Source: Acidobacteriaceae bacterium (GTDB lineage Bacteria; Acidobacteriota; Vicinamibacteria; Vicinamibacterales; CAVVIG01). Taken from it: a stretch of DNA of 10,734 nt. The notes beneath the pieces are model-generated. The model was not told the DNA's origin. It saw only the letters and a program-made list of their open reading frames with translations, and made no database searches. The stretch spans positions 1 to 10,734 of the forward strand of contig JAISPN010000053.1 of the NCBI GenBank assembly GCA_031274845.1. Direction: 5' to 3'. Numbering within the stretch: the first letter of the stretch is position 1; every line of letters begins with the position of its first letter. A program made the position numbers and the translations under genes. Shown in pieces: positions 1-7,518 of this stretch.

Positions 1-462
1 TTGACCAAGGCCCTCAAACAGCGTCCCCAGCGTCGTCGCGGCTTCGGCCGTGGGCGCAAAGTGCCACGCGCGGTACGCATCGCCGAGCCCGAAGGCAGGA
101 AGGCCCGCATCGCGGCGCACACGCGCGCGCGCGTCGTACAGCGACGCGTTATGTCGGTCGGCGTCAATTGCGGTCGACAAGTACTTGTCGGCGACGTCGA
201 AGATCCGCAGCCGTGCGTACTGCGCCGCGACGTGTCGATAACTCTCCGCGGACGGGTGTGCCAGAAGCGCGGCGAGCGCCGCGTTCAACTGCGGATCGAG
301 CTGTTCGATCGTCTGCACGGGCACCTTCACGGGCGGCGGCGGGGCAGTCGCCTCGGGCGCGTGCTGCGCCAACGCCGACGGCTGTGCCACCAACGCGGCA
401 CGCTCCCGCGCGGCGCATCCCGCCGACATGGCGGCCAGCAGAAGCGCGCCGAGTCTCACCAT
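1..462 (-). CDS. tadD: TadD-like TPR lipoprotein (partial, C-terminus outside window)
   Basis: The frame is open for 154 codons from an ATG at 462 to the window edge, so only the N-terminal part is present. Residues 1-15 form a short lipoprotein signal ending MSAGC, with C16 as the predicted lipidated cysteine; serine at -3 is less usual than leucine. A proline/alanine-rich linker follows (about residues 17-52, including PPPP). From about residue 55 there are helical segments of TPR type, such as AAQYARLRIFDVADKYL and the segment ending DARARVRRDAG, with alternating small and aromatic residues. In Tad systems TadD is an outer-membrane TPR lipoprotein that helps assemble or localise the secretin channel; that role is taken from the family and from the position at the end of the operon. 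The ATG overlaps the stop of the upstream 32-aa ORF by one base (TGATG), so translation is probably coupled. Some other TPR lipoprotein cannot be excluded, since TPR sequences are weakly diagnostic. Confidence 0.8.
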   Translation of the reverse strand, partial: MVRLGALLLAAMSAGCAARERAALVAQPSALAQHAPEATAPPPPVKVPVQTIEQLDPQLNAALAALLAHPSAESYRHVAAQYARLRIFDVADKYLSTAIDADRHNASLYDARARVRRDAGLPAFGLGDAYRAWHFAPTAEAATTLGTLFEGLGQ

Positions 463-560
463 CAATCGTCGTCTTTCGAAAGGCGCGAGCGGCGGCGCAT
501 GATGTACAGCGCGGCAAACACCACCATCAGTACAAGGGCCACAATTTGAACGGTGCTCAT
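462..560 (-). CDS. 32-aa single-pass membrane peptide, unassigned
   Basis: This short gene encodes 32 residues. It starts MSTVQIVALVLMVVFAALYI, which is one hydrophobic segment (about residues 4-20), followed by a basic stretch MRRRSR and an acidic tail KDDD. That layout predicts a single helix with the N-terminus outside and the positively charged end in the cytoplasm. The ATG at 560 is preceded by GGAGGAG at 566-572 with a 5-nt spacer, one of the strongest ribosome binding sites in the window. The gene lies 20 nt after tadC, and its TGA overlaps the tadD ATG by one base. I do not recognise a family. It could be a small inner-membrane accessory subunit of the Tad platform, or a coupling ORF that delivers ribosomes to tadD. 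That it is translated is well supported; its function is unknown. Confidence 0.7.
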   Translation of the reverse strand: MSTVQIVALVLMVVFAALYIMRRRSRLSKDDD

Positions 561-565
561 GTCAT

Positions 566-572
566 CTCCTCC
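566..572 (-). promoter_or_regulatory. Strong ribosome binding site for the 32-aa ORF
   Basis: The minus strand reads GGAGGAG, 5 nt before the ATG at 560. It closely matches the anti-Shine-Dalgarno sequence and is the main evidence that the 32-codon ORF is real. Confidence 0.75.
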
Positions 573-580
573 GCGGCATA

Positions 581-1510
581 TCAGATGCCGTTGCCTTCAA
601 GAAGTACCCGCCAGATGCGAACCACAACCGGACCGAAACAGATCACGTAGAGCGCCGGAAACAGACAGAGCGCAAGCGGGAAGACGAGCTTTACGCTCAC
701 CTTGCCGGCGCGCTCTTCGGCGCGTTGCCGGCGTTTGGTGCGGATCGTGTCCGCCTGCGTCCGCAACGCCTGACTGATGCTCGTCCCGAACCGATCCGTC
801 TGCACCAGCATGGCGACGAACGAACGGACATCTTCAACGCCTGTCCGGTCCGCGAAGTTTTTGAACGCCTCGATGCGGGGCTTGCCCGCCCGCATTTCTG
901 TCGTGACCAGCCGGAGTTCGTACGCGATGTCCGGGTGCACGATGTTCATCTCTTCAGACGCCTTGACGACCGCCTGATCGAGGCCGCTGCCCGCTTCCAC
1001 GCAGACCACGAGCAGATCGAGCGCGTCGGCAAGACCGTTCGTGATGCGCTTTTTCCGCTGCGTGGTTTGCCGGTTGAGGAAGACGCCGGGCGCGACATAT
1101 CCAATCGCGGCCGCCACCAGCGCGTAGATCCATCCGTCCCTGATGCCAACCACGAGCAACGTCAGCAGCCCGAGCACGACTGGAAGAATGATCTGCGCCG
1201 ACAGAAAGTAGACCACCGCCGCGGGCCGTGGATAGCCGGCTCTCGTGAGGCGTTTTTGAATGCGCCCCATCTCTTTCGGCGACTTCGGCATCAACTTGCT
1301 GAGCCGGGCCAGAAAGGGGTCCACGGTAGTCGTATCGGCCGCCAGCGCTCTCACCGGCAACACCAATGGCGCTTCGCCCGCCGCCGTCATGCCTCTGAGG
1401 CGACGCTGCTCGGGCGAGTTGTACGCGAACCACCACGACGTCAACATGCCGACGAGAACGGCTGTCACCACGAAGACGCCGGCGGTCGCAAAAAGAAGCG
1501 GGATCGGCAT
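581..1510 (-). CDS. tadC: Tad pilus inner-membrane platform protein TadC (type II secretion F domain)
   Basis: TadC is 309 aa and, with TadB, forms the inner-membrane platform on which the CpaF/TadA motor acts. There is an N-terminal helix (about 4-24), a pair of helices near 100-142, and a C-terminal helix pair near 273-300. The GspF/T2SF domain (about 155-290) shows the typical LADALDLLVVCVEAGSGLDQ segment and, later, RFGTSISQALRTQADTIRTK. The ATG at 1510 is preferred because GGAG (1518-1521) lies 7 nt upstream, inside the end of tadB. A TTG at 1531 would add 7 residues but leave this site inside the gene. Only one base separates the tadB stop from this ATG, so the two partners are probably translated together. 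The length is normal for the family, and the TadB-then-TadC order is the standard one. Confidence 0.93.
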   Translation of the reverse strand: MPIPLLFATAGVFVVTAVLVGMLTSWWFAYNSPEQRRLRGMTAAGEAPLVLPVRALAADTTTVDPFLARLSKLMPKSPKEMGRIQKRLTRAGYPRPAAVVYFLSAQIILPVVLGLLTLLVVGIRDGWIYALVAAAIGYVAPGVFLNRQTTQRKKRITNGLADALDLLVVCVEAGSGLDQAVVKASEEMNIVHPDIAYELRLVTTEMRAGKPRIEAFKNFADRTGVEDVRSFVAMLVQTDRFGTSISQALRTQADTIRTKRRQRAEERAGKVSVKLVFPLALCLFPALYVICFGPVVVRIWRVLLEGNGI

Positions 1511-1511
1511 C

Positions 1512-2483
1512 TCAGTACTCCACGTCCACAATCTTGCGAATCGCCAGCACGCCGACGACCTGCAACACCGCCGCGCCGCCGAGCAGCATCCGGCCCAGCG
1601 GGTCGTCGACGAGCAGCCGGATCAACTGCGGCGAGATGATGAACAAAATGACGCCAATCACCGGCGGCATCGCGCCAAGCACCCACCCGGTAATCCGGCC
1701 ATGCGCGCTCATCACCCGCACCTGACGCTTGACCTTGAACCGCTCGCGGATCACGCTCGCCAGGTTGTCGAGCACCTCGGACAAGTTGCCGCCGGTCTCG
1801 CGTTGCGTGAGCACCGCGGTCACGAAGAATCTGGCATCGACCAGCGGCACACGCAGGCCGAACTCGCGCAACGCTTCGGGCAGAGACATGCCGAAGTTTT
1901 GCCGATCGAACAACAGCTTGAACTCCGCGCCAACCGGTTCCGGGATCTCGTCGGCGACCATCTGCAACGAGGTCGTGAGCGCGTGGCCTGCGCGCAACGC
2001 GCGCGCCATCAAATCGATCGCCTCCGGAAAGAGATCCTCGAACTTGGCGATCCGTTTATTGGCGGCATACCGCACGTAGAGGATCGGGACCGTGCCGAAG
2101 ATCGCGGCAAGAATCAACTGTCCTTCCCAGAGCGGTATCAGCCACTGTCCGAGCAGAAGACCCACCACGCCGAGGAACAGGCTCGCGAGCACGATCGTGC
2201 CCAGCGTGATGTTGAGTCCCGATCGCATCAGCAGCCGATGGAGCGGCGCGACGAGCTTCTCGGAATCCGCGAGGAGACGATCGATCGCGCCCACCGAGCT
2301 GAGGCGTTCCTCGGCTTTGCCCACCGACTTGAACACGGCGGCGGGCAGCTTCGACGTCTTCAGACGCTTGCGAAGCTGCCGCGTCTCCTGATCTTCCTCG
2401 CGAAGCACGGCAAACCAGTAGGCGCCGTAGACAATGGCGAGCGTGAAGACGAAGACGAGCGTGGCTACGACCGTCGCGGACAT
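1512..2483 (-). CDS. tadB: Tad pilus inner-membrane platform protein TadB (type II secretion F domain)
   Basis: TadB is 323 aa and is the first of the two GspF-like platform proteins of the Tad apparatus. Visible segments are an N-terminal helix (about 4-26) followed by a charged cytoplasmic stretch, helices near 95-116 and 122-140, the T2SF domain starting FEDLFPEAIDLMARALRAGH (148-167), the family-typical FFVTAVLTQRETGGNLSEVL (219-238), and C-terminal helices near 264-293 and 299-315. The ATG at 2483 overlaps the cpaF stop by one base (TGATG), which indicates translational coupling between motor and platform. A longer frame begins at 2594 but lies inside cpaF in another frame and has no membrane-protein character, so it was discarded. 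TadC follows after one base. Confidence 0.93.
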   Translation of the reverse strand: MSATVVATLVFVFTLAIVYGAYWFAVLREEDQETRQLRKRLKTSKLPAAVFKSVGKAEERLSSVGAIDRLLADSEKLVAPLHRLLMRSGLNITLGTIVLASLFLGVVGLLLGQWLIPLWEGQLILAAIFGTVPILYVRYAANKRIAKFEDLFPEAIDLMARALRAGHALTTSLQMVADEIPEPVGAEFKLLFDRQNFGMSLPEALREFGLRVPLVDARFFVTAVLTQRETGGNLSEVLDNLASVIRERFKVKRQVRVMSAHGRITGWVLGAMPPVIGVILFIISPQLIRLLVDDPLGRMLLGGAAVLQVVGVLAIRKIVDVEY

Positions 2484-3808
2484 CACGCCACCTGCTTCAC
2501 ATGCTCGAACATCTCCGCCGGGAGCCGCCGGCCAGAGGCGGCCAGCTGCTCCGCGCACTTCGGGCGGATGCCGGTCGCGCGGAAGCGGCCACACACTTTT
2601 CCGTCCTCGCGCAGCGACGTGCGCTCGAACAGGAAAATGTCCTGCATGGTGATGGTCTCGTCTTCCATGCCGGTGATTTCTGTAATCGCGGTGATCTTTC
2701 TCGTGCCGTCCGAGAGGCGCGCGATCTGCACGATCAGATCGACCGCCGAGGCAATCTGCTGCCGAATCGCCTTTTCCGGAATGTTCAGATTCGCCATCGC
2801 GACCATCGTGTCGAGACGATAGAGCGCGTCGCGCGCCGAGTTGGCATGGACGGTCGTCAAGCTGCCGTCGTGGCCCGTGTTCATCGCCTGCAGCATGTCG
2901 AGCGCTTCTTCCGATCGCACTTCGCCGACCACGATGCGATCGGGACGCATACGCAAGGCGTTGACGACGAGATCGCGTTGACGCACCTGCCCGCGTCCTT
3001 CGATATTGGAGGGGCGCGTTTCGAGCCGGACGACGTGCCGCTGACGGAGGCTCAATTCCGCCGCGTCTTCAATCGTGATGATGCGCTCCTGCTCGCCGAT
3101 GAACCCCGACAGGATGTTCAGCAGCGTGGTCTTGCCAGCGCCGGTGCCGCCCGACACGATCACATTGAGGCGTGTCGCGACCGCGGCGTGCAGGAAGTCG
3201 AGCATCGGCTGCGTAAGCGAGTCGCGCTCGACGAGATCCTGAGGGCCCAGCTTGTCGGTGCGGAACCGCCGAATCGAGAGCGCCGCGCCGTCGAGCGCCA
3301 GCGGAGGAATGACCGCGTTGACGCGCGATCCGTCTTTGAGGCGCGCATCCACCATCGGACTCGATTCGTCGATGCGGCGGCCAACGGCGCTGACGATGCG
3401 CTCGATGATCTGAAGCAGGTGCATCTCGTTGCGAAAGACCACCGCCGTCGACTCAAGCCGTCCGTCCCGCTCAATGTAGACCTGGTCGTAGCGGTTGACG
3501 AGAATGTCCGAGATCGTCGGATCGCTGAGGAGATCTTCGAGCGGTCCTAATCCGAACAGCTCGTTCAGCACGTCGGCGACCAGCGACTCGCGCTCGGCCA
3601 TGCTGAGCGGCGTCTTCTGCTCCTCGCGCGTCAGCATCGCCGAAATCAGCTTTCGCAGTTCGGGCTCCGCCTCCTCGCGTTTGACCTCCGACAACCGTTC
3701 GAGGTTCAGACGATTCAAGAGTTCCTGATGGACCCGGCCCTTGAGAGCCTGATACTCAGGGTTGCGAAGATCGGCGCGGCGCGAAGCGAGCGTAAGTGAC
3801 GTCAGCAC
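2483..3808 (-). CDS. tadA: Tad pilus motor ATPase CpaF/TadA
   Basis: This 441-aa protein is the hexameric type II/IV secretion ATPase that powers Flp pilin assembly at the cytoplasmic face. The N-terminal region (about 20-100) is the helical family domain. A second region (about 100-215) precedes the RecA-like core. Seen directly are the Walker A motif SGGTGAGKTT (219-228), the aspartate box TIEDAAEL (245-252), the Walker B-like region RPDRIVVGEVRSEEALDMLQ (288-307) and the histidine box TGHDGSLTTVHANS (311-324). All expected catalytic elements look intact. The start is a GTG at 3808, supported by GGAG (3816-3819) with a 7-nt spacer. The gap to the cpaE stop is 12 nt, and tadB overlaps its stop by one base. 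Among secretion ATPases, the gene order identifies it as the Tad member rather than PilB/GspE or VirB11. Confidence 0.96.
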   Translation of the reverse strand: MLTSLTLASRRADLRNPEYQALKGRVHQELLNRLNLERLSEVKREEAEPELRKLISAMLTREEQKTPLSMAERESLVADVLNELFGLGPLEDLLSDPTISDILVNRYDQVYIERDGRLESTAVVFRNEMHLLQIIERIVSAVGRRIDESSPMVDARLKDGSRVNAVIPPLALDGAALSIRRFRTDKLGPQDLVERDSLTQPMLDFLHAAVATRLNVIVSGGTGAGKTTLLNILSGFIGEQERIITIEDAAELSLRQRHVVRLETRPSNIEGRGQVRQRDLVVNALRMRPDRIVVGEVRSEEALDMLQAMNTGHDGSLTTVHANSARDALYRLDTMVAMANLNIPEKAIRQQIASAVDLIVQIARLSDGTRKITAITEITGMEDETITMQDIFLFERTSLREDGKVCGRFRATGIRPKCAEQLAASGRRLPAEMFEHVKQVA

Positions 3809-3820
3809 GAGATAGCTCCG

Positions 3821-4969
3821 TTAACTTTTTCGCGACAGGAGATTGAAGAAACCACCACGCGGGGCGGTTGGACGGTCGGCCAGTGTGTGTCCGGCAAGCT
3901 TCGTCACGAACTTTTGGTACGAGTGCGCAAGCTCGCTGGTGGTGTCGGATACGAGCGGGCGGCCTTTGTTGATCGCTTGCAAGGCCGTCCGGTAGTCGCT
4001 CGGAAACGAGTGCACGACTTCGGCGCCAATCGTGCGTTCGACATCGTTCGGCCCGATATCGGCCTGACGATCCGCGCGGCTCAACACAATCTTGACCTTG
4101 TCCTTGCCAAAGCGCTGGCGGAGCGTCGTCGCCATCCGCGCGCCGTCTTTCACGGTGGCAAGTTCCTGATTGGCGACGATAAAGATCGTCGTCGCCTGAT
4201 CGAGCGCGTCGAGCACCGCCGCGTCGAAGCGGGGCAGGTCGAGAATGACGAACCGGTAGGCGCGCGCGACAAAGTCGAGCACCGCGCGAATCTTCGCCGG
4301 GTCGAGCGCGTGCGGAAACGAACGGTCCGCCGAGCCCAGCAGATCCAGACCCGATCCCAACTGGATCACGACGCTGTTCAGATATGTGTCGTCGAGACGA
4401 TGCGTGTTGTCCGCAACATCTGAAATTGAAAACTTCGGGTCGGCGCTGAGGAACACGCCCGTGTCGCCGCCCGCTTCGTACATGTCGATGAGTAGCGTGC
4501 GGCTGCTTTGATTCAGCCGCGCAAACAGCATGGCGACATTGACCGCCACCGTGGTCGTCCCCACGCCGCCTTTTGCGCCAACGAACCCGTAGATTTTTCC
4601 TGCTTCGAACCCGGCGTGCTGCCCCAGCACGCGATTGACGGCGCGCGCGAGATCGGTCTGCGTGATCGGTTCGGCGACTAGCTCGTTCACGCCGGCGCGC
4701 ATCGCTTCGAGCAGCAGTTCCGGATCGAGCGCGCTGGCGACAATCACCACGCCCAGCGCGGGATATTGACGCTTGATCGACGGGAGCGTGGAGGGCACGC
4801 CTTGGCCGGATCTCGTGTCGAGCACGAGCACATCAGGCACGCGATTCGATGGCAGCGTGGAAAACTCGGACAACTGCAACGCGCGCGCCTGCAGACCAGC
4901 AGCCTTCAGCAGATCTTCAAGCTGGCGATCGTGCGCCCCGGCGACGGCAACGGTACTCAATGGCGGCAC
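3821..4969 (-). CDS. cpaE: Pilus localisation/assembly ATPase CpaE/TadZ
   Basis: At 382 aa this is a MinD/ParA-like ATPase with an N-terminal receiver-like domain; CpaE/TadZ proteins place the Tad machine in the cell, often at a pole. The receiver-like part spans about 6-115: VLVLD ends at D51, in the phosphoacceptor position, but the usual lysine near the fifth strand is replaced (E100-P101), so phosphorylation is doubtful. The ATPase part has a deviant Walker A, GAKGGVGTTT (131-140), which keeps the signature lysine (K133) but has Thr for the usual P-loop lysine, as in many CpaE proteins; LLIDMY (159-164) and VILDLP (241-246) follow. The last residues, GGFFNLLSRKS, could be a short membrane-binding tail (inference). 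The start shown is a GTG at 4969, two bases after the upstream stop. A TTG at 4960 sits 8 nt after AGGAG and may be the true start, giving 379 aa. Confidence 0.92.
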   Translation of the reverse strand: MPPLSTVAVAGAHDRQLEDLLKAAGLQARALQLSEFSTLPSNRVPDVLVLDTRSGQGVPSTLPSIKRQYPALGVVIVASALDPELLLEAMRAGVNELVAEPITQTDLARAVNRVLGQHAGFEAGKIYGFVGAKGGVGTTTVAVNVAMLFARLNQSSRTLLIDMYEAGGDTGVFLSADPKFSISDVADNTHRLDDTYLNSVVIQLGSGLDLLGSADRSFPHALDPAKIRAVLDFVARAYRFVILDLPRFDAAVLDALDQATTIFIVANQELATVKDGARMATTLRQRFGKDKVKIVLSRADRQADIGPNDVERTIGAEVVHSFPSDYRTALQAINKGRPLVSDTTSELAHSYQKFVTKLAGHTLADRPTAPRGGFFNLLSRKS

Positions 4970-4973
4970 TCCT
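4969..4973 (-). promoter_or_regulatory. AGGAG that bears on the cpaE start
   Basis: The minus strand reads AGGAG here. It overlaps the GTG at 4969, too close to serve it, but is 8 nt before the in-frame TTG at 4960. This favours TTG initiation of cpaE three codons downstream of the longest start. Confidence 0.45.
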
Positions 4974-6117
4974 ACTGAACCAGCCTGACTGCCGTCACAA
5001 ACGCACCCGCCTGTCCGGAGCCAGATCCACCACCACCTGAAACGTCCCCGCCGCTTTTCAAGAGAACAGCCGTGATGTCGAGGTTGTTGCCTGACGAGGA
5101 ATACCCGGTGATGAAGAACGACAACAGGTTGATCACGGTGATGACGCTACTGCCAGAGACGGTTCCATCACACGCCGCTTCGGTCGGCGCGCACACCGCC
5201 GCCTGCACGATGCGGGGACTTTGTTGTCCTCCGTACGGACAGCTCGCCGGTCCACTCGAACAACTGCAGGACGGGGCACAACTCCCCACGATCTCATGCG
5301 TCGTTGGATCGAAGTGCGCATTGGGGTCCCACGACATCAGGGCGTCCATGCCCTGTGTTTCTGGCCCAACATTCGCGCCCGGCTTGGTCGCCACCACATC
5401 GCCAATCTGGATCTTGTAACCAGCGGCGCAATTCTGAATCGCATCACGGATTGCATTTCCACCGCTCCCGATGTCGAGCTGACCGTACGACGAGGGGCCA
5501 CCGTGCTGGTAAAAGGTGGTGGCTTGCCCCACATCGTCCGGCACGCGCCAGCCGGGCGGCGTATAGACGTCGATGCCGGGATCGAATTTGTTGTTGTTGT
5601 TGGTGTCGATGTATCTGTCGACGATGAACCATGGGCGCATACAGCCGGTGCTGTTCGCCATCATCACCTGCGCGGTCGCGGTCGCTCGAATCGGTTGCGT
5701 GTCGATGCCAAAGACACGCGCGAAGTACGAGCTGATCGCGGTGCTGCCATTCGTGCCATCCCGATAGACGTTGACGCGGATACAATTCTCGTTCTTGCCG
5801 GCGGGCAAGAACGGCGGACACTGGCCGAGCACCTCAATCGCTCCAGACGCACCCATGATCTGATTTGCGGCAAGCTGCGCGGTGGTCCGCGCCGCGTTCA
5901 CCACAGCACCAGCGGGCGGAAGCGCTGGCCACGTGGCATCGTCAAACTCGAGCGAAATCGCTCCGGCGAGCGCGCCGGCGTCCGCCGCCGTTTGCGCCTG
6001 CGCGCGCGCGGTCCACGCGGCGCCAAGATCGACGACAAACGCCGCGAGCCCGAGCATCGTCAGCGCAATCAGCGCAACCTGAATGAGGATGACCCCGCGC
6101 TCGTCACGCCGTCTCAT
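4972..6117 (-). CDS. TadG-related pilus assembly protein (TadE/TadG-like N-terminus, secreted C-terminal domain)
   Basis: This protein of 381 aa has the TadE/TadG-like N-terminus: a charged MRRRDERG, then a hydrophobic helix (about 9-30), then VVDLGAAWTARAQAQTAADA (28-47), typical of Flp-associated pseudopilin-like proteins. The remaining 330 residues should lie outside the inner membrane. They include ten cysteines (100, 112, 159, 230, 280, 284, 286, 293, 309, 316), an acidic loop DTNNNNKFDPGID (171-183) resembling a calcium-binding loop, a segment VVATKPGANVGPETQGMDAL (241-260) that I recall from TadG-related proteins, and a Gly/Ser-rich stretch (356-371) near the C-terminus. No von Willebrand A domain with a MIDAS motif is visible, so it is not a full-length classical TadG. 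It probably anchors in or caps the pilus machinery. The ATG at 6117 is two bases after the secretin stop, and cpaE follows after two bases. Confidence 0.8.
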   Translation of the reverse strand: MRRRDERGVILIQVALIALTMLGLAAFVVDLGAAWTARAQAQTAADAGALAGAISLEFDDATWPALPPAGAVVNAARTTAQLAANQIMGASGAIEVLGQCPPFLPAGKNENCIRVNVYRDGTNGSTAISSYFARVFGIDTQPIRATATAQVMMANSTGCMRPWFIVDRYIDTNNNNKFDPGIDVYTPPGWRVPDDVGQATTFYQHGGPSSYGQLDIGSGGNAIRDAIQNCAAGYKIQIGDVVATKPGANVGPETQGMDALMSWDPNAHFDPTTHEIVGSCAPSCSCSSGPASCPYGGQQSPRIVQAAVCAPTEAACDGTVSGSSVITVINLLSFFITGYSSSGNNLDITAVLLKSGGDVSGGGGSGSGQAGAFVTAVRLVQ

Positions 6118-6119
6118 AA

Positions 6120-7508
6120 CTACCGTCCCTTCTTGTCCGTCTTCTGAGCGGTCGTCCCGGCGAGCACTGGCGAGTCGACCGCGCCAGCGCCCCCTTCGAT
6201 CTGCTGGCTGACTTCATTGGACAGAATGAAACGATCTTCAGAGATCGGCAGCGCCGGCACCTCGTCCGGATTCAACGGACGCACCAGCCGGGGCGTAATG
6301 AGCACCATCAACTCATTGCGCGACGCGGAGTTCTGCTTCGACTTGAACAGCGGTCCAAGGATCGGCAGCTTCGACAATCCGGGCACGGCGTCGGTAATGT
6401 CCTGCGACAGATTGTTCAGGAGACCGGCAATCGCAAACGACTGGCCGTCGCGCAACTCCACATCGGTTTCAGCGCGGCGCGTCGAGAGCGCTGGAATCCG
6501 CGTCCCCGCAAAGGTGACGCCGTTGGTGAAATCGAGCGTGCTGACCTCGGGCTTGACCTTCAGCCGAATCGTCTCGCCGGCAATCGTCGGCTTGAAGTTC
6601 AGACGGATCCCGTATTCCTTCCACTGAATGGTGACGGTCCCCGTGACTCCCTGCGCCACCGGCACCGGGATTTCACCGCCCGCGAGAAAGCTGGCTTCCT
6701 GATTGTTATAGGCAATCAGATTGGGTTCCGCCAGGCTTTGAATCAACCCGTGCGTGTCCAGCGCGCGCAGCACAGTTCCGAGATTGAGCTTGGAATTGAA
6801 CAAGAAGATGTTCAGGTAGTCGCTGAACGTCAAGGTGTTGTTGTCGAGCGAGGGGGCGGCAAATCGCTCGGTCGACGTGCGTCCCACCGTGTTGGCAATC
6901 CCGTCGGCGCCGGTGAAGAACGAGGCGCCCAGCTCCGTGAGCGCGGTGCGGCTGACCTCGGCAAAACGCACCTGCAACATCACCTGCTGACTCTGATCGC
7001 CACCGGGATATTGCAGCAGGTTGACGACGTGCGTTTTCGAAGAGGTGGCGCCAGCGATCTCGGCGGCTCTGAGCGCGATGTCGGTGCTCGAGACGTGACC
7101 GGTGAGGATGAGCGCTTCGTCGTTCGCGCTCACCGAAATGTCTTCGCCCGGAAAGATCGCGCGCAACCGCTGTTCGATCGTGAGCACGGACGGCTCGACG
7201 ACGACGTCGTACTGCACGCGGCTCGCGGCGCCCCACACGATCATGCTGATGGTGCCGGCGCCTTTGCCGTCGACCAGAATCTCGTGCGGCGCGACGACCG
7301 TGGCATCGGCAACCGCGGGATTCGTAATGGCGATCCGGGTAATGTCGAAGTCAGTCGTCACCACCGTCGACCGGCCCGCCGTCAGGAGCACCTTTTGAAA
7401 CGTGGACTCCGCCGTTGGCGCCTGCGCGCGAAGTGGACTGGACGCCGCGGTGACGAGCGTCGCCATCACCACCAGCGCTAACGCAATGATTCGTCGATAT
7501 CTGTGCAT
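6120..7508 (-). CDS. cpaC: Tad pilus outer-membrane secretin CpaC/RcpA
   Basis: This 462-aa secretin forms the outer-membrane channel through which the Flp pilus passes. It has a basic MHRYRR start and a hydrophobic signal peptide, with cleavage probably between residues 22 and 30. The N-terminal pilus-formation domain (about 35-105) contains TDFDITRIAITNPAVADATV. A BON-like segment, ALILTGHVSSTDIALRAAEI (132-151), follows. The secretin core (about 175-410) shows LQVRFAEVSRTALTELGASF (178-197), LIQSLAEPNLIAYNNQEASF (255-274), the gate-region GGEIPVPV and the C-terminal LPILGPLFKS and ELMVLITPRLVRP (399-411). The C-terminal extension after 411 is short and polar. The ATG at 7508 was chosen because the signal peptide starts there; the longer frame to 7688 overlaps cpaB and is arginine-rich noise. 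The gap to cpaB is 10 nt. Confidence 0.95.
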   Translation of the reverse strand: MHRYRRIIALALVVMATLVTAASSPLRAQAPTAESTFQKVLLTAGRSTVVTTDFDITRIAITNPAVADATVVAPHEILVDGKGAGTISMIVWGAASRVQYDVVVEPSVLTIEQRLRAIFPGEDISVSANDEALILTGHVSSTDIALRAAEIAGATSSKTHVVNLLQYPGGDQSQQVMLQVRFAEVSRTALTELGASFFTGADGIANTVGRTSTERFAAPSLDNNTLTFSDYLNIFLFNSKLNLGTVLRALDTHGLIQSLAEPNLIAYNNQEASFLAGGEIPVPVAQGVTGTVTIQWKEYGIRLNFKPTIAGETIRLKVKPEVSTLDFTNGVTFAGTRIPALSTRRAETDVELRDGQSFAIAGLLNNLSQDITDAVPGLSKLPILGPLFKSKQNSASRNELMVLITPRLVRPLNPDEVPALPISEDRFILSNEVSQQIEGGAGAVDSPVLAGTTAQKTDKKGR

Positions 7509-7518
7509 GATTGAGCTT

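Noticed and set aside
1..549. 182-codon plus-strand open frame at the left edge
   Set aside because: It is antisense to the lipoprotein and the 32-aa ORF, which have a signal sequence, ribosome binding site and coupled start/stop; this frame is arginine-rich noise.
725..1639. 304-codon plus-strand open frame opposite tadC
   Set aside because: It is a shadow of tadC with Arg/His-rich sequence and no recognisable fold.
1260..2822. 520-codon plus-strand open frame opposite tadC, tadB and cpaF
   Set aside because: It is rich in Arg, His and Glu, has no domain or membrane pattern and lies wholly antisense to three clear Tad genes; GC-rich codon bias produces such frames.
2501..3550. 349-codon plus-strand open frame opposite cpaF
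   Set aside because: Its composition (Arg/Asp/His-rich) mirrors the antisense of the ATPase; no motif supports it.
5221..6147. 308-codon plus-strand open frame opposite the TadG-related gene
   Set aside because: It is an antisense shadow with no domain; the minus strand has the clear Tad N-terminus and fits the operon.
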